Shown: positions 60,723-64,000 of the stretch, piece by piece
Position numbering within the stretch: the first letter of the stretch is position 1
Layout of the letters: each line of letters opens with the position of its first letter
NCBI GenBank assembly: GCA_963745405.1
Contig: CAVUWY010000002.1
Location: 2,294,001-2,358,000 of the forward strand
Origin: C-114 sp963745405
GTDB taxonomy: Bacteria > Chloroflexota > Limnocylindria > Limnocylindrales > CSP1-4
Length of the DNA: 64,000 nt
Reading direction: 5' to 3'
Notes under the pieces: generated by a model
The model's database searches: none
Told to the model about the DNA's origin: nothing
What the model saw: the letters and a program-made list of their open reading frames with translations, nothing else
Position numbers and translations under genes: made by a program

Positions 60723-61589
60723 ATGATCGACGCACAGGTATTCGGGGCGGCCGTCACCGATTGGTACGATCGGTCGGGCCGGCACCTCGAGATGCGCTCG
60801 GCGACGTCGCCGTGGGCGATCCTCGTCGCCGAGGTGATGTCGCAGCAGACCCAGATCGGCCGCGTCGGGCCGTACTGGCGGCGGTTCCTCGAACGCTGGC
60901 CCACCGCGGCCGCCTTCGCGGTGGCACCGACGCGCGACATCCTCGAAGCGTGGGCCGGTCTCGGCTACAACCGCCGGCCGCTCGCCCTTCGCGACGCCGC
61001 TCGCCGCATCGTCGCCGAACACGGCGGCGAGGTGCCGTCCGACGTCGCTGCCCTCGAGGCGCTGCCGGGGATCGGCCGCTACACGGCGAGGGCGGTCGCG
61101 GCCAACGCCTTCGGGTCGCCGGTCGCGCCGGTCGACGTCAACGTGCGACGGGTGGTGTCCAGGGTGGCCGGCATCGACGGGGCGGCCGTTCAGGCCGAGG
61201 CCGACCGACTGATCGCCGCGACCGACCCGGCGCGCTGGGTCCACGCCACCATGGACCTCGCCGCGACCGTCTGCATGCGGAGACGGCCGCGGTGCGACGC
61301 GTGCCCGCTCGCCGAGCTGTGCCTCTCACGGGGCACGACCGGAGAGGCAACCCTGGCCCGCCACGAGGCGCCCGCGCCGTTCGAGTCGACCTCGCGCTGG
61401 CTCCGCGGGAGGGTGCTCGCGCGACTGCGGGAGGCTCCGGCGAACGGTTGGGTCGTCTTCGAGGCCCCGCTCGGGACGCACGACCTTCCAGCGGTCCGGG
61501 CCGCCCTGGCCGACCTCGAGGCCGAGGGCTTCATCGATCTCGGAAGCCCCGATACCGGCGGCACCGACCGGGCCCGGCTTCGGCCCTGA
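60723..61589 (+). CDS. mutY: A/G-specific adenine glycosylase
   Basis: The 288-residue HhH-GPD glycosylase removes A mispaired with 8-oxoG. Catalytic Glu37 in AEVMSQQTQIGRVGPYW and Asp138 in PVAPVDVNVRRVVSRVAG occur at the numbering of E. coli MutY as I remember it. The helix-hairpin-helix is LEALPGIGRYTA, and the 4Fe-4S motif is C-x6-C-x2-C-x5-C (CMRRRPRCDACPLAELC). The C-terminal NUDIX-like domain that reads 8-oxoG is replaced by about 75 residues with a short winged look. ATG 60723 directly follows the repeat region. Confidence 0.9.
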   Translation: MIDAQVFGAAVTDWYDRSGRHLEMRSATSPWAILVAEVMSQQTQIGRVGPYWRRFLERWPTAAAFAVAPTRDILEAWAGLGYNRRPLALRDAARRIVAEHGGEVPSDVAALEALPGIGRYTARAVAANAFGSPVAPVDVNVRRVVSRVAGIDGAAVQAEADRLIAATDPARWVHATMDLAATVCMRRRPRCDACPLAELCLSRGTTGEATLARHEAPAPFESTSRWLRGRVLARLREAPANGWVVFEAPLGTHDLPAVRAALADLEAEGFIDLGSPDTGGTDRARLRP

Positions 61590-61622
61590 CGGTCGGCCGG
61601 GACACAGGCTAGGCTTGCAGCG

Positions 61623-62420
61623 ATGGCCCGCCCCACGCTCCAGCAGTCGATCCCGCTGCCCGCCGACGACCCGGAGCTGTTCGAGCTCGACCTCGACGGG
61701 CTGGCCGAACGCTGGTCCGAGGTCATGCATCGCTCGCCGATCGGCGCGGCGGCGATGACCGGCGCGGACCGACGGGCCCAGGCGCTCGGCGTGCCCGGTT
61801 CCACGCTCATGGAGCATGCCGGGACGGCGGTCGCCGCGGTCGTGCGAGCCGTTGCCGAGCGCAACGAGCGCTGGGGCAGCGGCCCGATCCTCGTCCTGTG
61901 CGGACCCGGCAACAACGGGGGTGACGGGTTCGTCGCCGCTCGCCGGCTGGCGCGTCAGGGGGCCCGGGTCGTCGTCGCCTTCGTCGGATCGGAGGGTCGC
62001 CCGACGGGTCCGTCGACGGGGCCGAACTGGGATCGTCTCGCCGGCGAGCCGAACGTCGAGAGGATCCACGCCCCGACGTCGCGCGAGGTCGGGGTACTCG
62101 CCAATGGGATCGAGAAGGCGGCCGTCGTCGTCGACGCGCTCCTCGGGACCGGCGTCAGCGGCGCCCTCCGCGAACCGATCCGCTCCGCCGTCGAGCTCGC
62201 CCGCCAGGCCCGGGCGGTCGGGGTGCCCGTCGTCGCGGTCGACACACCGACGGCCGTCGACCTCACGAGCGGTGAGCTGTCGGACCCGGTCGTCCGGGCC
62301 GACGCGACGGTGACCTTCCATCGCCCCAAGTCGGGCCTTGAGACGCGGCGCGGTCGTGCCTTCGCCGGCCGGGTCCTCGTCGCTCCCATCGGCATCCCGG
62401 CCGAAGCCGATCGTGGCTGA
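61623..62420 (+). CDS. nnrE: NAD(P)H-hydrate epimerase (YjeF N-terminal domain)
   Basis: The 265-residue protein has the YjeF N-domain: GVPGSTLMEHAGTAVA, VLCGPGNNGGDGFVAARRL, VVDALLGTGVSG and VVAVDTPTAVDLTSGEL (usually VDIPSGLD). It epimerises damaged NAD(P)H hydrates for repair. About 50 extra residues precede the domain. The partner dehydratase (NnrD) is not fused here. It follows mutY by 33 bases and probably shares a transcript; both deal with metabolite or base damage. Confidence 0.88.
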   Translation: MARPTLQQSIPLPADDPELFELDLDGLAERWSEVMHRSPIGAAAMTGADRRAQALGVPGSTLMEHAGTAVAAVVRAVAERNERWGSGPILVLCGPGNNGGDGFVAARRLARQGARVVVAFVGSEGRPTGPSTGPNWDRLAGEPNVERIHAPTSREVGVLANGIEKAAVVVDALLGTGVSGALREPIRSAVELARQARAVGVPVVAVDTPTAVDLTSGELSDPVVRADATVTFHRPKSGLETRRGRAFAGRVLVAPIGIPAEADRG

Positions 62421-62431
62421 TCTCGCCGATC

Positions 62432-62779
62432 GTGGCTGACCGACCGACGACCGCCGACATGCCCACGATCGACGAGGCGGCGCGGACCGCCGCCGAGACG
62501 CAGACGGCCGAGGCGCCGCGGACCCCGAAACCGCCGCGGAACGCTGGTTCCCCACGGAATGCAGCCCCGCCGCGGGACCCCGCCCGGACGCCGGGCTGGC
62601 GCGAGGTCCTCATCGTCGCGGCGATCGTCGTCGCGGTCGTCCTCGGCGCCGCGTTCCTCACCGGCGTATTGCCGACGGCCGAACAGAACGTCGTCTTCAA
62701 GACGCCCCTCGCCATCATCGTGATCGGCGTCGGTACGATCGGGCTGCTCGCCTGGCTCGCCCGCCGCCCGGCATCCTGA
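62432..62779 (+). CDS. small membrane protein of unknown function, 115 aa
   Basis: The product has about 55 disordered Ala/Pro/Thr-rich residues, then two membrane helices (VLIVAAIVVAVVLGAAFLTG and LAIIVIGVGTIGLLAWLA) with a short loop. GTG 62432 starts 11 bases after nnrE. No family is recognised; the helix spacing suggests a hairpin protein. Confidence 0.6.
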   Translation: MADRPTTADMPTIDEAARTAAETQTAEAPRTPKPPRNAGSPRNAAPPRDPARTPGWREVLIVAAIVVAVVLGAAFLTGVLPTAEQNVVFKTPLAIIVIGVGTIGLLAWLARRPAS

Positions 62780-62787
62780 GCCGCCCG

Positions 62788-64000
62788 ATGACGAACGGCG
62801 GTCCCGCGACGGATCAGATCGACGCACCTCGCGGCGGCTCGCGCCTCGATCGCCGGGCGGCCGACCTCGCCCGGCTCGCCGACGAGCGGTGGGACGTCCT
62901 CGTGGTCGGCGGCGGGGTCACGGGCTGCGGGGCCGCGCTCGACGCCGCCAGCCGCGGACTCCGGGTCGCCCTGGTCGAGCGCGACGACATCGCCGCCGGC
63001 ACGTCGAGTCGCTCGTCGCGCCTCATCCACGGCGGGCTGCGCTACCTGGAACAGTTCCGGGTCACCCTCGTCCACGAGGCTCTGACCGAGCGAGGGCGGC
63101 TGCTCCGCAACGCCACCCACCTCGTGACCCTCGAGCCGCTCCTCTTCCCGCTTTACGGCAACGTCCTGTCACGGCCGTTCTACGGGACGGGGCTGTGGAT
63201 GTACGACCTCCTCGGCGCCGCCCACGACGGCGGCCGCCATCGCTTCCTCGGGCCCACGGCGGCCCTCGAACACACGCCCGCCCTCCGTCACGAGGGCCTG
63301 CGCGGCGCCTTCGTCTTCCACGACGGGGTCGAGGACGATGCCCGCCTCGCCCTGGCCGTCGCCCGGACGGCCGAGCAGCGTGGCGCGATCGTGGCGACCC
63401 GGGTCCGGGCCCACGGCGCGCTGCACGAGGGCGGACGGATCCGCGGCGCCCACGTGACCGACGAGCTGAACGGCAGCCGAGTTCGACATCCGCGCCCGGG
63501 CGGTCATCGACGCCACCGGCGTCTGGGCCGGTCGTGCCGACGGTGCCTTTCCCGCCCGCCGCTCGGGTGGACCCGCTCCGGCGGCGATCAGGCCCAGCCG
63601 CGGCTCCCACATCATCGTCCGCCGCGACCGCATCGCCTCGTCCTCGGGGCTCACCATCCGGGTCCCCGGCAAGGTCGTGTTCCTCGTTCCGTGGCCCGAT
63701 CACTGGATCATCGGGACGACCGACCTCTCGTTCGACGGCCAGCCGGACGAGGTCGTCCCGACCCGCGACGACGTCGCCGAGCTCCTGGCGACCGTGAACC
63801 GGACACTCGACGTCGACCTCACGCGCGACGACCTCGTCGGGGCGTACGCCGGACTGCGTCCGCTCGTCGCGGACGAGGGCGCCGACGGCTCGACGGTCCA
63901 GGCGTCGCGAGAGCATCGGGTGACGACCGAGGCCGACGGCCTGACCCGCATCGGCGGGGGCAAGTACACGACCTATCGGGTCATGGCCCGCGACGTCGTC
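62788..64000 (+). pseudogene. glpD: FAD-dependent glycerol-3-phosphate dehydrogenase, 5' part (one +1 frameshift, runs off the window)
   Basis: The first frame reads WDVLVVGGGVTGCGAALDAA (FAD motif), AAGTSSRSSRLIHGGLRYLEQF and HDGVEDDARLALAVA, all GlpD blocks. Near 63477-63480 the frame shifts; one extra C before GAG (AGC-C-GAG) restores ELNGSEFDIRARAVIDATGVWAG, then IIGTTDLSFDG and IGGGKYTTYR. The enzyme oxidises glycerol-3-phosphate and reduces quinone at the membrane. The insertion is the same kind as in the PFOR region. The 3' end is beyond the window. I think the gene is intact in the organism. Confidence 0.85.

Overview
The window is 64 kb of very GC-rich bacterial DNA with dense gene packing, many 1-8 base gene overlaps and frequent GTG starts. 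No rRNA or other strong taxonomic marker is present. The gene mix (heliorhodopsin, GerMN/Gmad2-type lipoprotein, fasciclin lipoprotein, PT-rich linkers, LCP protein, DosRS-like sensor pair, group 3b-type NiFe hydrogenase) fits an uncultured Chloroflexota of the Limnocylindria/Ellin6529 kind best. A high-GC actinobacterium is the main alternative. This placement is an inference.

About 1-31 kb looks like a hypoxia/dormancy and fermentation island. It holds a pyruvate:ferredoxin oxidoreductase in two halves with a CBS-domain gene between them, a CoA-transferase, and three universal stress proteins. A hydrogenase operon follows: cNMP-domain protein, fused FeS/flavin subunit, small subunit, large subunit, protease and HypC. 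Then come an EamA transporter, two unknown genes flanking a hemerythrin, a GNAT protein and a flavodoxin. A DosS/DosR-like two-component pair is divergent from phosphoketolase plus acetate kinase. Alcohol dehydrogenase, a GerMN lipoprotein, a Dyp peroxidase, Hsp20 and NDH-2 complete the stretch. Together they suggest redox disposal (H2, acetate, alcohol) and stress protection under low oxygen, as in the mycobacterial DosR regulon. The three genes at 1.6-5.9 kb carry about forty single-base insertions and no clear deletions, which looks like sequence error rather than decay.

About 31-44 kb is membrane and regulatory. It has an MFS exporter with its TetR regulator, then two ABC-2 export operons on either side of a membrane-bound LuxR regulator. 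Matching TCACCC-N4-GGGTGA palindromes sit near that regulator. Next are a polysaccharide deacetylase, a fasciclin lipoprotein with a palindrome inside its promoter, and a heliorhodopsin that overlaps a B12-binding regulator carrying the CarH-type Wx9EH motif. That light-related pair is the most interesting system in the window. It is followed by a truncated hydrolase, short repeats that copy part of a tRNA-Gln anticodon arm, and the tRNA-Gln itself.

About 44.7-64 kb is more ordinary metabolism: LCP ligase, AcuI-type reductase, DUF4328 protein, lipase, a TPP riboswitch driving a ThiY/ThiX pair without an ATPase, a GT1 glycosyltransferase, a CPA2 antiporter, a TPR protein, an ammonium transporter, an aldehyde dehydrogenase, an acyl-CoA dehydrogenase, MutY, NnrE, and the start of GlpD (one further +1 frameshift) running off the end.
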